A stretch of 62,070 bases of DNA from Clostridiales bacterium (GTDB taxonomy: Bacteria; Bacillota; Clostridia; Christensenellales; Pumilibacteraceae), in contig JAIEFT010000015.1 of assembly GCA_029066805.1 (NCBI GenBank), positions 1 to 62,070 of the forward strand, read 5' to 3'. This document shows, one piece after another, positions 24,885-34,809 of the stretch. Both the position numbers and the translations under genes were made by a program. The notes below the pieces were generated by a model. The model was not told where the DNA came from. It did not search any database and saw nothing but the letters and a program-made list of their open reading frames with translations. Positions within the stretch are counted from its first letter, which is position 1. Each line of letters opens with the position of its first letter.

Positions 24885-25303
24885 CGGCGCAACAAGTAAT
24901 TATTATCGTGTCCGCGCTGGGCGGAATAATAGGCGGTATGGGCATGGGCGGCGGTACGCTGCTTATACCATTGCTGACTTTGGCGGCGGGAATAGATCAG
25001 CATCTCGCACAATCAATCAATTTGATAGCGTTTATTCCCATGTCGGTCGTGGCTATTTGCATTCACAAAAAGAACGGATATGTCACGTTCGGTAAGAGCG
25101 TGCATATAGTTGCGCTGGCGGTTATCGGTGCAGTGGGCGGAAGCTTTTTGGCAAAGTATTCGGGCGGATATGTACTAAGAGCATGCTACGGCGCATTCCT
25201 GATCGCGCTCGGCGTATATCAAATGGTAAAGGCAATTATTACGGCAGTAAAAAATAAAAAAGCAAAAAACGCCGTGATCCTAAATAAAAAAAGGACGGTG
25301 TAA
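24881..25303 (+). CDS. TauE/SafE (TSUP) family permease, C-terminal half protein
   Basis: A 140-residue protein with about four membrane helices and its own signature IIGGMGMGGGTLLIPLL, the second half of the TauE/SafE fold. It ends in a lysine-rich tail (KNKKAKNAVILNKKRTV). It overlaps the first half by 4 bases (ATGA), so equal translation of the two halves is likely. The C-terminal codons lie in the gdhA terminator stem. Confidence 0.8.
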   Translation: MTAQQVIIIVSALGGIIGGMGMGGGTLLIPLLTLAAGIDQHLAQSINLIAFIPMSVVAICIHKKNGYVTFGKSVHIVALAVIGAVGGSFLAKYSGGYVLRACYGAFLIALGVYQMVKAIITAVKNKKAKNAVILNKKRTV

Positions 25304-25313
25304 AACACCGCCC
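25285..25313 (-). terminator. gdhA terminator
   Basis: Read leftwards: GGGCGGTGT, loop TTT, ACACCGTCC, then seven T. It lies 30 bases after the gdhA stop and overlaps the end of the convergent TauE half. Confidence 0.85.
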
Positions 25314-25343
25314 ATAATTCTGTATTCTTTGTTCTGAATGATT

Positions 25344-26888
<1,545 letters not shown>

Positions 26889-26915
26889 TTACGACTATAA
26901 AAGCGCGAATAAGGA

Positions 26916-26944
26916 TTGACCAAAGGGCAAAAATATGTTAAACT
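26916..26944 (+). promoter_or_regulatory. degV promoter
   Basis: TTGACC (26916-26921), a 17-bp spacer and TAAACT (26939-26944) lie about 87 bases before the degV ATG. Confidence 0.55.
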
Positions 26945-27030
26945 ATATGTGGCGTTAAAAAGGGAACGGGCGTTGGCGCATCAATGCGGGAACGAGCTTG
27001 ACGTCGCAAATATACCACGGCGGTGAGATA

Positions 27031-27867
27031 ATGGTAAAGTTTATAGTGGATTCCACTTTCGGCTTGACGCGCGAGTATGTCGAACAGTATGACATCAAGG
27101 TTGTCAGCCTTACGCTTACGCTTGGCAACAAGGAGTACGAAGAGGGCTTCCGCGAGATGTGGCCCGATTTTTACAAAAAGCTTGCCAAGAGCAAGAACGG
27201 TGGAAAAACATCCCAACCGTCGCCCGAAAAATTCGTAAAGGCGATAGAGGAGATTTACGCGCAAGACCCCGACAGCGAGATTTTGATTTTTACTATTGCG
27301 GATAGATTGAGCGGAACTATCGGCTCGGCAAACATTGCTGTGCAGCAGTTTGATGGCAAAAAGATAGCCGCGGTAAATTCGGGCGAGGCCGGGCCTTCGG
27401 CGCTTATGTTTATGCGCGAGATAGTCAAGGCGCAGCAGGCCGGTGCGACGTTTGAGCAGCTTTTGGAGCTTACCGCCGATTTGCAGCAGCGCATAGCAAT
27501 GCAGTTTATTCCCGCGTCGCTTACCGAGCTTGCGCGTGGAGGCAGGGTAAACAAGCTGCTTTCCAGGGTGGGCAATATTCTCAAGCTCAAGCCGGTGTTT
27601 GAGTTTGCAAAAAACGACTTGACTATTTATGCCAAATCGATAGGCTTTAACCGCGCGGCGGAAGCGGCAATATCGCACTTGCCCGAAAAGATAGACAGTA
27701 TACTTTTGTATTATATCGGCGACGATAAATATATAGAGCCGTTAAAAGAGCGACTGAACCGTCGTTTGGGCATTACCGATGTAGAGGTAGAGCCCATGTG
27801 CCTTGTGGGCGGCGTGCATATCGGTATCGGTACTGTCGGAATAGTGACGCTTGCGAGCAAGGAATAA
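27031..27867 (+). CDS. DegV family fatty-acid-binding protein
   Basis: A 278-residue cytosolic DegV protein; family members bind a fatty acid between two domains, and FakB proteins hand it to FakA kinase. The motifs are FIVDSTFGL at the N-terminus, TSQPSPEKF, and LARGGRVNKL in the middle. GGTGAG precedes ATG 27031. No fakA-like gene is in the window. A 17-bp hairpin follows at 27940-27979 and could end transcription. Confidence 0.9.
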   Translation: MVKFIVDSTFGLTREYVEQYDIKVVSLTLTLGNKEYEEGFREMWPDFYKKLAKSKNGGKTSQPSPEKFVKAIEEIYAQDPDSEILIFTIADRLSGTIGSANIAVQQFDGKKIAAVNSGEAGPSALMFMREIVKAQQAGATFEQLLELTADLQQRIAMQFIPASLTELARGGRVNKLLSRVGNILKLKPVFEFAKNDLTIYAKSIGFNRAAEAAISHLPEKIDSILLYYIGDDKYIEPLKERLNRRLGITDVEVEPMCLVGGVHIGIGTVGIVTLASKE

Positions 27868-27939
27868 CAGAACTTCAATTCAATACAAAATTAAAACTTA
27901 CGATAGGGTGCATTTAATAGGGATAATCTTGTGACAAAA

Positions 27940-27979
27940 ATAGCCCACTATACTTCACAAGCGAAGTATAGTGGGCTAT
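27940..27979. repeat. long perfect inverted repeat (hairpin)
   Basis: ATAGCCCACTATACTTC pairs perfectly with GAAGTATAGTGGGCTAT around the loop ACAAGC, giving a 17-bp stem. A preceding A run and a following AT-rich tract make a weak terminator of degV possible. Confidence 0.75.
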
Positions 27980-28002
27980 ACTTTATATAATCAACTTCTA
28001 TC

Positions 28003-28188
28003 ATCGATATTGTTTGCAAGCAAACATCGATATTTTTAGCCTGCGGCTAAAGTGATATTATATCTGCCTATAACTTCGCGTAGCGAAATTTCACTTCGCT
28101 ATGCGATGCATCGTTCTGCGATAGCAGAATATCACTTGCAGTAAGGCAAATATAACTGTGGGACTTGCGATTTCCTATCGCAAGTCTC
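28003..28188. repeat. array of consecutive small palindromes
   Basis: Seven short hairpins follow one another. They are TGTTTGC/GCAAACA (28011-28026), TTAGCC/GGCTAA (28036-28050), TTCGC/GCGAA (28075-28087), TCGC/GCGA (28096-28106), TTCTGC/GCAGAA (28114-28129), TTGC/GCAA (28136-28149) and GACTTGCGAT/ATCGCAAGTC (28162-28186). Their linkers share GATAT, ATTTCAC or ATATCAC. Together with the hairpin before it, the array fills the 27868-28350 gap; no gene is seen there. The last stem followed by GGAGTTTTTTT could terminate transcription. Confidence 0.65.
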
Positions 28189-28350
28189 ACTATGTCGGGA
28201 GTTTTTTTGTCGCGTCGGCATATCGGGCTACGGACATGCATACAAATGTGTTATGCGAATAATCGGGACTGCCACAATGCAAAATTCGCGGTTATATGAC
28301 AAATGTTCCCATATTTTTCGCGAAATATCATGTTATATTGGAGATGTCCG

Positions 28351-29118
28351 ATGAGGTTTTTGGTTGTCAAACGACGGGCGATAGTTTTGGCCGTTATTAC
28401 GGCGGTTGTTCTGGCTCTTGCCGTTACGGGCGTGTACTATACGGGCGCTGCGGCAATATACAGCAACGTCAGTCCCAAAAAAGTGCCGATCTACTCGGTG
28501 GAAACCGACGAAAAGGCTGTTGCGCTCACATTTGACGCGGCATGGGGTGCAGACAAAACGCTGGGCATTCTTGAGACGTTGGAGCAAAAGGACGCGTGCG
28601 CTACATTCTTTCTTGTAAGCTTTTGGGCAGAAAAGTACGAGAGCGAGCTGAAAACGCTCGCCGCGTCGGACAGAATAGAAATAGGCACACATTCCGCAAC
28701 GCACCCGTACATGTCCAAGCTGTCCAAAAGTCAGATTGAGCTTGAACTGTCCACATCGAAGTCGTTGATAGAGAGCATATCGGGGCGCAAGCTTGAATTG
28801 TTCAGGCCGCCGTACGGCGATTACTCGGACACGTTGCTCAACACTGCAAAGGAGCAGGGGCTGTACACTATACAGTGGGACGTGGACTCGCTCGACTGGA
28901 AGGGGATTTCCAAAGAGCAAATCACGTCGCGCATAGTCAGCAAGTGCCGCAACGGCAGTATCGTACTCATGCACAACGACGGCAAGCATACGCTTGAGGC
29001 GCTTCCGGCAATAATTGACGGATTGCGCGCAAAAGGCTTTACGTTCAAAACGGTAGGCGAGCTCATATACAAAGACAACTATACTATCGATCATACGGGT
29101 AGACAAACAAGGAGCTAA
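28351..29118 (+). CDS. PdaB-like polysaccharide deacetylase
   Basis: A 255-residue protein with an N-terminal signal anchor (AIVLAVITAVVLALAVTGVYY) and a NodB homology domain. Motif 1 is ALTFDAAWGAD; the second Asp of the usual TFDDG is Ala, as in PdaB where TFDISWG occurs. Motif 2 is HSATHP, and RPPYGD and the LMHND region follow. The protein is membrane-tethered and outward-facing, and it probably acts on peptidoglycan during sporulation. GGAGATG before ATG 28351 sets the start; the longer frame is ignored. An OB-fold gene follows 7 bases later. Confidence 0.88.
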   Translation: MRFLVVKRRAIVLAVITAVVLALAVTGVYYTGAAAIYSNVSPKKVPIYSVETDEKAVALTFDAAWGADKTLGILETLEQKDACATFFLVSFWAEKYESELKTLAASDRIEIGTHSATHPYMSKLSKSQIELELSTSKSLIESISGRKLELFRPPYGDYSDTLLNTAKEQGLYTIQWDVDSLDWKGISKEQITSRIVSKCRNGSIVLMHNDGKHTLEALPAIIDGLRAKGFTFKTVGELIYKDNYTIDHTGRQTRS

Positions 29119-29125
29119 ACTTTTA

Positions 29126-29767
29126 ATGAAAAACGACAAATCAACCAATTCCGTGTTTTTGCAGGGGCGAATAGGCTCCGACATAGAATACTCGCACGAC
29201 CTGTACGGTGAGCGCTTTTACGAATTCAAGCTTAACGTGCCGCGATTGTCCGAGCACTTGGACGTGATACCGATAACTGCGGCGGAAGGGTTGATAGCAA
29301 ACCTCAAAGAGGACGATTACATATCGGTTGCGGGGCAGTTCCGTAGCTTTAACCGTCCGGAGGGCGAGCGCTCGCGACTGATTTTAAGCGTATTTGCGCG
29401 CGAAATAAAAGAGCCTGTGCTCGACGTAAATCCAAATACGGCAGAACTTATAGGCTATATTTGTAAGCCGCCCATATACCGTACAACGCCGTTCAATCGT
29501 GAAATCTGCGACGTATTGCTTGCCGTCAACCGTGCATACGCCAAGTCTGATTATATCCCTTGCATAGCTTGGGGCAAGAATGCGCGGCTTATAAAGAATG
29601 CGCCCGTAGGACAAAAACTCGACGTGTCCGGACGTATTCAGTCCAGGCAGTATACAAAACGATTAGACGACGGAACTACTCAAATCCGTACCGCATACGA
29701 ATTTTCTATCGGAGCGGTGGAGTTTATGCAAAAGGAGAGCGAGGTCGCCTCGACTTCGGACGAATAA
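29126..29767 (+). CDS. protein with two SSB-like OB folds
   Basis: A 213-residue cytosolic protein. Residues ~8-95 (SVFLQGRIGSDIEYSH...DDYISVAGQFRSF) and ~103-200 (NTAELIGYICKPPIYRTTPFNREICDVLLAV...AWGKNARLIKNAPVGQKLDVSGRIQSRQY) each read as a single-strand DNA-binding-type OB fold. The second matches SSB best. Typical SSB has one OB fold and an acidic C-terminal tip; here the tip is short (STSDE). It is a known clostridial SSB-like type, not the main SSB as far as I can tell. AAGGAG precedes the ATG. Confidence 0.75.
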   Translation: MKNDKSTNSVFLQGRIGSDIEYSHDLYGERFYEFKLNVPRLSEHLDVIPITAAEGLIANLKEDDYISVAGQFRSFNRPEGERSRLILSVFAREIKEPVLDVNPNTAELIGYICKPPIYRTTPFNREICDVLLAVNRAYAKSDYIPCIAWGKNARLIKNAPVGQKLDVSGRIQSRQYTKRLDDGTTQIRTAYEFSIGAVEFMQKESEVASTSDE

Positions 29768-29791
29768 AACGCTGATATAAAATACCACAAA

Positions 29792-29815
29792 AAAAGAGCG
29801 GTATCCCGCTCTTTT
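29792..29815. terminator. bidirectional terminator
   Basis: AAAAGAGCGG pairs with CCGCTCTTTT around TATC. It lies between the OB-fold gene and the convergent beta-propeller gene. Confidence 0.9.
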
Positions 29816-29826
29816 GTCATTTACTG

Positions 29827-32508
29827 TCAATCGGTTTCTTTTACGTCGTCTGCGTCGTTATCTTTTCCTTTATTATCGCCGTCATTGTCGAGTCGCTTCT
29901 TTTTGGCATAATATACTCTTGCTATAATGATTATAGCGAGTATTAACGTTATTGCAATAACGACTATTGCGACGAGAAGAACAATATTTACGCCGGTAAA
30001 TTTAACGTGCACGGTTTCCACGTAGCATGTGACTGTTTTGTGCGTTTTTTCGTCAAGATACTTAATTTTAGTATAGCGTTCGGACGAATCGAATGAGCCG
30101 ACAACTTCCACTTGCGTGCCCGCGCGCAGCGTTACGTCGCGCACTTCTATGTACTTGCCGTTGTTGTCAAGCGTGTACGTTTTGGCGTAGTTGTTGCCGT
30201 CGTAAGCTATTATTTCGGCGTTGTAGTCTGGCAGAATGTTTGCTTGATGATAGTCGATAGTGCTCACGTTAACCGCGGGAACATAGCATTCCGTACCGTT
30301 ATCGAGCGCTAGTCTGTACCAATAATATCCGTAGCCGTCTTGGAACGCGTCCACAAAGTCGAGCATGTCGAACTTGGTGTTCTTTGACGTTTCAAAATCG
30401 CCGTCCACCGCTTTTGCGTTGCGGCTGGGCCACTTGTAAAGTATTGTCCCAAGCTCGCCCGTGACCGTGCAAACATTTGACGGCGGCGGGGAGTACTTTA
30501 GCGGTTCGGTGAGCGCATCTTTGTATACATAGCCTTGAATCAGCCTATTGTTTTGCACATCGTCAATCAGCACCAAAGCAAATTCAGGCGTTTCGTCGGG
30601 GTTATAGCCGGGCGCGACAGCATTATAATCGGGCATAATTACGTAGCTTCCGCTTAAAACGGTGTAGTTCGACTTTGTTTCGATAGGGTAATCAAACAGC
30701 GGCGTATCGAATCGAGCTTTGCGAATAATGCCGTTCTGAGCCGTCACCGGAGCGGTGCTTTCCACTATGTCCGGCGACACGTAGGAATAGTCTACAAACC
30801 TCGCGCCTAGCGTCGTGCCGTTTGCTTTTAGCACGCGGTGGCGGTACGTGTCAAGCACTATTACATAGTTATGTTCGTCGTTGTCTGCGTCAAGTCCGTC
30901 CTCCATAAAGCACAGCATGATTTGCCCGAACTTTTCGCCGAGCGTGTACGTCTTATCGTCCAAGCTGAGCGTGTATGCCGTAGACGCGTCGCTCGCCGTT
31001 ACGCTCTCTATTCTGTCGTTGTACAGAACAAAAACCGTGTCGTTCAGGTCTGCGGCAATCGATATAGCGCCGGGCTTAGCGGGGCGAGAGCCTTTAATTT
31101 CACCCGACGATTTGTCTAGCCAAACGATTTTGTCCGAGTTTAGTGCGTAAAGATTGCTCTTGCCGATGCTAAGCGCAATCGCCTTGTACGTTGTGTTGCC
31201 GATGCGGCGGGGGATATAGTCGCGTCCGACTCTCCACAGCCCGCTGTCCGAAAGTATGAACAGCGTTTTTTCTATGTCTACCGCGATTTGGCGGATTTTG
31301 CCGAACTCGGTTGTAGCCACCTTGATCTCGTCGCTGTCGCCGTAGCTGTTACCGATAAAAACACCGACCTTATTGTCGTCGTAGGCAACGTACAGCGTGC
31401 CTGCGTTGTCCGCCGCTACCGACACCGGCGAGCGGAACTCTCTGGCGATATAACGAATGCCGCCGTTTTCGTATACGGCTATTCGGTTATTGCCTGTGTC
31501 AGCCATGTACAGCGTGGATTTTTTAGCTGTCATGCCGAACGGAATATTGAAGAATCCCTCGGCGGCGCTCGCGGATGCCGCGATTACGGTATCGGAGGTT
31601 AGCTTGTCGCTCATTATGTGCAAAGCGTTAAGCGTGTCTAACGCGTACAAGCTTTCGCCGAACGCGTAAATATCTGTAAAGTCGCTTCCGTCCGCCGAAT
31701 ACGTTCTGATAAGTCCGCCGCCGACCGACGCGGTGTATCCGACAACTTCGCTGCGGGTGAGCGTGTAAATTACTCCGTTTTGGTTCGACGTGAGCGACAA
31801 AACGTCGTTTGATTGATTAAGCACGGTGTCAAGCGTGCATACTGTGTCCGAAACAGCGGCGGAGCACACGTCCCACTTATTGCCGAACACCGCTTTGATC
31901 GATACGTACAGCTTGCCGACGGCTGCGGTTATGCGCTTAGCGGTAACAACGGAGTGCCTGTCCGACACAAGCGGTACGAGCTTGGCGTTTTGTCCGTCAA
32001 TGCCGTCGACCAGTAGGGGAACGGATACCAGATTGGTTGTCGTAATCGCGTACAGCGTTTCGCCCGACACGCAAAAATCCACGACTTCGTCGGTAGTGTT
32101 CAATGCGTTTTGATCGTCGTCGCTGCCGACGGAATAAATCTGTCCGTCTATCAGCACAATCAAATACTCTGTGGTGCTTTCGTGATCTACATGGCGGTAC
32201 ACTTTGTCTGCGGGAATATTTTTCAGTAAGATTTCTTTTTCGCCGTTCTCGGCGTTGTCGTAAACGGAATATATGCCGTTTTGTCCCGCAACGAGCTTGA
32301 CTTCGCCGTCGGCAAATACCGACGCGGGATTGTCAAAGCAGTAGTACGTCACGTCGTCGCCCTCGGTTTTTACAGGGGACAGAGCGATTGTGTTGGCTTC
32401 TTCCGCTGTCGTCGCACGCGGAACGCCGATAAAAGCCGCAAATAATGCCGTTGCAGCTAGCAATAAAATTGTTATTATTGTGTATAAAAATCTCTTACTA
32501 ATCGCCAT
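29827..32508 (-). CDS. large membrane-anchored beta-propeller protein
   Basis: An 893-residue exported protein. It has an N-terminal signal/anchor (FLYTIITILLLAATALFAAFIG), a long ectodomain and a C-terminal membrane helix (VNIVLLVAIVVIAITLILAIIIIARVYY) followed by a KKKR stop-transfer and an Asp/Lys-rich tail. The central region has recurrent NHL/propeller blades such as LYMADTGNNRIAVYENG, LYVAYDDNKVGVF, LFILSDSGLWRVG and YVIVLDTYRHRVLKANG. Two SH3-like segments follow (ILYKWPSRNAKAV, VTLRAGTQVEVVGSFD). The function is unknown; surface binding is likely. The -10 box stands 7 bases before the ATG, so the mRNA may be leaderless. Confidence 0.82.
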   Translation of the reverse strand: MAISKRFLYTIITILLLAATALFAAFIGVPRATTAEEANTIALSPVKTEGDDVTYYCFDNPASVFADGEVKLVAGQNGIYSVYDNAENGEKEILLKNIPADKVYRHVDHESTTEYLIVLIDGQIYSVGSDDDQNALNTTDEVVDFCVSGETLYAITTTNLVSVPLLVDGIDGQNAKLVPLVSDRHSVVTAKRITAAVGKLYVSIKAVFGNKWDVCSAAVSDTVCTLDTVLNQSNDVLSLTSNQNGVIYTLTRSEVVGYTASVGGGLIRTYSADGSDFTDIYAFGESLYALDTLNALHIMSDKLTSDTVIAASASAAEGFFNIPFGMTAKKSTLYMADTGNNRIAVYENGGIRYIAREFRSPVSVAADNAGTLYVAYDDNKVGVFIGNSYGDSDEIKVATTEFGKIRQIAVDIEKTLFILSDSGLWRVGRDYIPRRIGNTTYKAIALSIGKSNLYALNSDKIVWLDKSSGEIKGSRPAKPGAISIAADLNDTVFVLYNDRIESVTASDASTAYTLSLDDKTYTLGEKFGQIMLCFMEDGLDADNDEHNYVIVLDTYRHRVLKANGTTLGARFVDYSYVSPDIVESTAPVTAQNGIIRKARFDTPLFDYPIETKSNYTVLSGSYVIMPDYNAVAPGYNPDETPEFALVLIDDVQNNRLIQGYVYKDALTEPLKYSPPPSNVCTVTGELGTILYKWPSRNAKAVDGDFETSKNTKFDMLDFVDAFQDGYGYYWYRLALDNGTECYVPAVNVSTIDYHQANILPDYNAEIIAYDGNNYAKTYTLDNNGKYIEVRDVTLRAGTQVEVVGSFDSSERYTKIKYLDEKTHKTVTCYVETVHVKFTGVNIVLLVAIVVIAITLILAIIIIARVYYAKKKRLDNDGDNKGKDNDADDVKETD

Positions 32509-32515
32509 ACCTTAT

Positions 32516-32544
32516 ATTTTATCACGTGCGCGAAAAAAAGTAAA
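32516..32544 (-). promoter_or_regulatory. promoter of the beta-propeller gene, probably leaderless
   Basis: Read leftwards this is TTTACT (32539-32544), a 17-bp spacer and TAAAAT (32516-32521), 7 bases before the ATG. The -35 box is identical to that of the HTH-SdpI gene. An AAGG lies directly against the ATG, too close for a normal ribosome-binding site. Confidence 0.55.
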
Positions 32545-32649
32545 GGGTTTTGTCGAATTTTGTATAATTCCGCATTCCGAATACCGCATTCCCGATTGAT
32601 TTGGCTAAATGTGATAAAAAAGTTTTAAAAATTTATTTAAAATACCCCC

Positions 32650-32678
32650 TTTACAAGCTTTGAAAAGTGTGGTATAAT
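32650..32678 (+). promoter_or_regulatory. promoter of ppx-maf-mreB
   Basis: TTTACA (32650-32655), a 17-bp spacer and TATAAT (32673-32678) lie about 46 bases before the chosen start. Confidence 0.7.
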
Positions 32679-32723
32679 CCGTGTATATATCAAAATGGGC
32701 ATATTATGCTTGAGGGAACTGCT

Positions 32724-34235
32724 TTGAATAACATTGCGATAATTGATTTAGGATCTAATTCGGCGAGATTGGTGTTGGCACACGTCATAGACGACGGGTA
32801 TTTTGTCGTGTACGACGAGCTTAAGGAAACCGTTAGGCTTGCGCAAGATATGGAGCGCGACGGATATTTAAAACAAGCGCGTATCGCTCAGGCGGTCAAG
32901 ACGCTTAAGATGTTCCGCAAGCTGTGCGACGCCAACAACGTGGAAAAGATTTATGCGTTTGCAACAAACGCCGTGCGTAAAGCCAAAAACCAGCGCAGCT
33001 TTTTGGAAGAGGTAAACACTGTTTGCGGGTTCAAAATGGACGTGCTGGGCGAAGAACAGGAAGCTACTCAAATATATTACGGCGTGATCAACTCGCTCGA
33101 GATACCCAAGGGCGTGATCATGGATATTTCAGGCTCGTCCTTGCAGCTTATACAGTATAATAGGCGAATGATAGTCAACCGCGTTAACCTCCCTATAGGA
33201 ACAATGACGCTGTCTTCGCTGTTTAACGAGAACACGACGCCGCTGCAACAATCGCAAATGATAGAGACGTACATGCGCGACCAGTTTGCCGGCATAGAAT
33301 GGCTAAAGACGCTCGATCCGGAATATCGGCTTGTAGGAGTCGGCGGTTCGTTCCGCAACCTAGCCAATATAGTGCAGAGAATAGAAAAGTACCCGCTCGC
33401 CATGGTTCACAACTACCATATCGGCGTGGAAACGTTCAACAAGGTTTACGACATGATAAAGATTTTGGATGTGGAAAAGCGCTCCAAAATCAAAGGACTG
33501 TCCGCACAGCGCGCCGATATATTCTGCGCGGCGCTTTCTTGCATAAAGAGCTTGCTTGACAGCACCGAGTTTGACGATATTGTAGTGTCGGGTTCGGGCA
33601 TACGCGAAGGATTTATGTTCAACCACACCGTACCGACCACGGTAGAAAAGCCGATAAGCGATATATTAGGCTATTCTGTGTATACGCGGCTTCACTACTA
33701 CAACCTTAACATAGTGCATGCGGAGCATGTTTGCAATCTTGCAATCCAGCTTTACAAACAGCTTAGGGTTTTGCACAAGCTTCCGCGCCAGTATGTGCGT
33801 GTATTGCGCATAGCGGCGCTTATGCACGAAACAGGCGGGCGCATCAGCTTTTACAACAACTACAAGCATTCCAACTACTACATCATGAATTCCAATATGT
33901 ACGGAGTGTCGCACCGCGATTTGGTGCTTGCGGCGTTTGTCGTGCTCGCGCACGATTTGGATGACTTATCCTACGCCGAGTGGAAAAAATATTCGGGCAT
34001 AGTGCAGGAGGAAGATCTTATCGCCGTCATGCGGCTTGCGGTGATACTGCGCATTGCCGACTCGCTCGACCGTTCTATGTCGGGCTCTGTCAAGGCGATC
34101 ACATGCGACGTGCTCGGCGACTCCGTAATAATGAAGACCGAGGTAGAGGGCGATTGCTCGCTGGAAATCAAGGACGCTCTTTCCGCGGGCGCAGACTTTG
34201 CCAAGGCGTACAAAAAGAATCTTGAGATTCTTTGA
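32724..34235 (+). CDS. Ppx/GppA phosphatase with C-terminal HD domain
   Basis: A 503-residue cytosolic exopolyphosphatase / pppGpp phosphatase-family protein. The ASKHA phosphate loops are IAIIDLGSNSARLV and VIMDISGSSLQLI, plus VGVGGSFRNLA. The second half (~310-500) is an HD-type domain (ALMHETGGRISFYNNYKHSNYYI, with AHDLDDL), as in long Ppx. GAGGG 7 bases before TTG 32724 favours this start; ATG 32706 in frame lacks a site. It overlaps maf. The substrate may be polyphosphate or (p)ppGpp. Confidence 0.88.
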   Translation: MNNIAIIDLGSNSARLVLAHVIDDGYFVVYDELKETVRLAQDMERDGYLKQARIAQAVKTLKMFRKLCDANNVEKIYAFATNAVRKAKNQRSFLEEVNTVCGFKMDVLGEEQEATQIYYGVINSLEIPKGVIMDISGSSLQLIQYNRRMIVNRVNLPIGTMTLSSLFNENTTPLQQSQMIETYMRDQFAGIEWLKTLDPEYRLVGVGGSFRNLANIVQRIEKYPLAMVHNYHIGVETFNKVYDMIKILDVEKRSKIKGLSAQRADIFCAALSCIKSLLDSTEFDDIVVSGSGIREGFMFNHTVPTTVEKPISDILGYSVYTRLHYYNLNIVHAEHVCNLAIQLYKQLRVLHKLPRQYVRVLRIAALMHETGGRISFYNNYKHSNYYIMNSNMYGVSHRDLVLAAFVVLAHDLDDLSYAEWKKYSGIVQEEDLIAVMRLAVILRIADSLDRSMSGSVKAITCDVLGDSVIMKTEVEGDCSLEIKDALSAGADFAKAYKKNLEIL

Positions 34236-34809
34236 TGTTGTGCTTGCGACGGCTTCACCTCGCCGTCGCATTCTTATACAAAAGATAAGCTGCATAAATC
34301 CGATATTCATGCCCGTAAACGTGGACGAAGTTACGCTTGGCGGCGCTACGGAAACCGCTGTTGCCAACGCCCGAAAGAAAGGCGAACGAGCTATGTCGTG
34401 CACGCATTTGCCTGTGCTCGCGTTTGATACGGTAGTGGGGCTAGGCGATATCGTGTTCGGCAAGCCCACAACTGCCGAGCAAGCTATTGGTATGTTTAAG
34501 ACGCTTTGCGGCAAAACTCATGAGGTGGTAACTGCCGTTTTTCTTGGCTACAACGGTAAAATTATAGAAAAAACTCAAAAAACACACGTCACTTTTGGTG
34601 CATTTAACAAAGATATAGTGTATAATTATGTCGAGAGCGGCGCGCCGTTCGACAAGGCGGGCGGGTACAATATAGACGACCCGCAGATAAAACCGCTTAT
34701 AACAATGGTGGACGGCGACTACGACAACGTAGTCGGACTGCCTGTAGAGCTTACGGAAAAACTTATCGAGGAGAATTTGGTTTATGGCGAAAATGGATAT
34801 CGCGCTTGA
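34222..34809 (+). CDS. maf: Maf family nucleoside-triphosphate pyrophosphatase
   Basis: A 195-residue Maf/YhdE-like house-cleaning pyrophosphatase that hydrolyses non-canonical nucleotides (dTTP/UTP and modified forms). It shows VLATASPRRRIL (usually LASASPRR), AFDTVVGLGDIVFGKP (the catalytic D before TVV) and SGAPFDKAGGYNIDDP. It overlaps the end of ppx; the most natural start is TTG 34222, since the frame begins with MRFFDVVLATAS there, but this is uncertain. It overlaps mreB by 26 bases. The maf-mreB order is that of Bacillus. Confidence 0.9.
   Translation: MRFFDVVLATASPRRRILIQKISCINPIFMPVNVDEVTLGGATETAVANARKKGERAMSCTHLPVLAFDTVVGLGDIVFGKPTTAEQAIGMFKTLCGKTHEVVTAVFLGYNGKIIEKTQKTHVTFGAFNKDIVYNYVESGAPFDKAGGYNIDDPQIKPLITMVDGDYDNVVGLPVELTEKLIEENLVYGENGYRA

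Noticed and set aside
27868-28350. CRISPR array
   Set aside because: The palindromes differ in sequence and length, spacing is irregular, and there are no cas genes.
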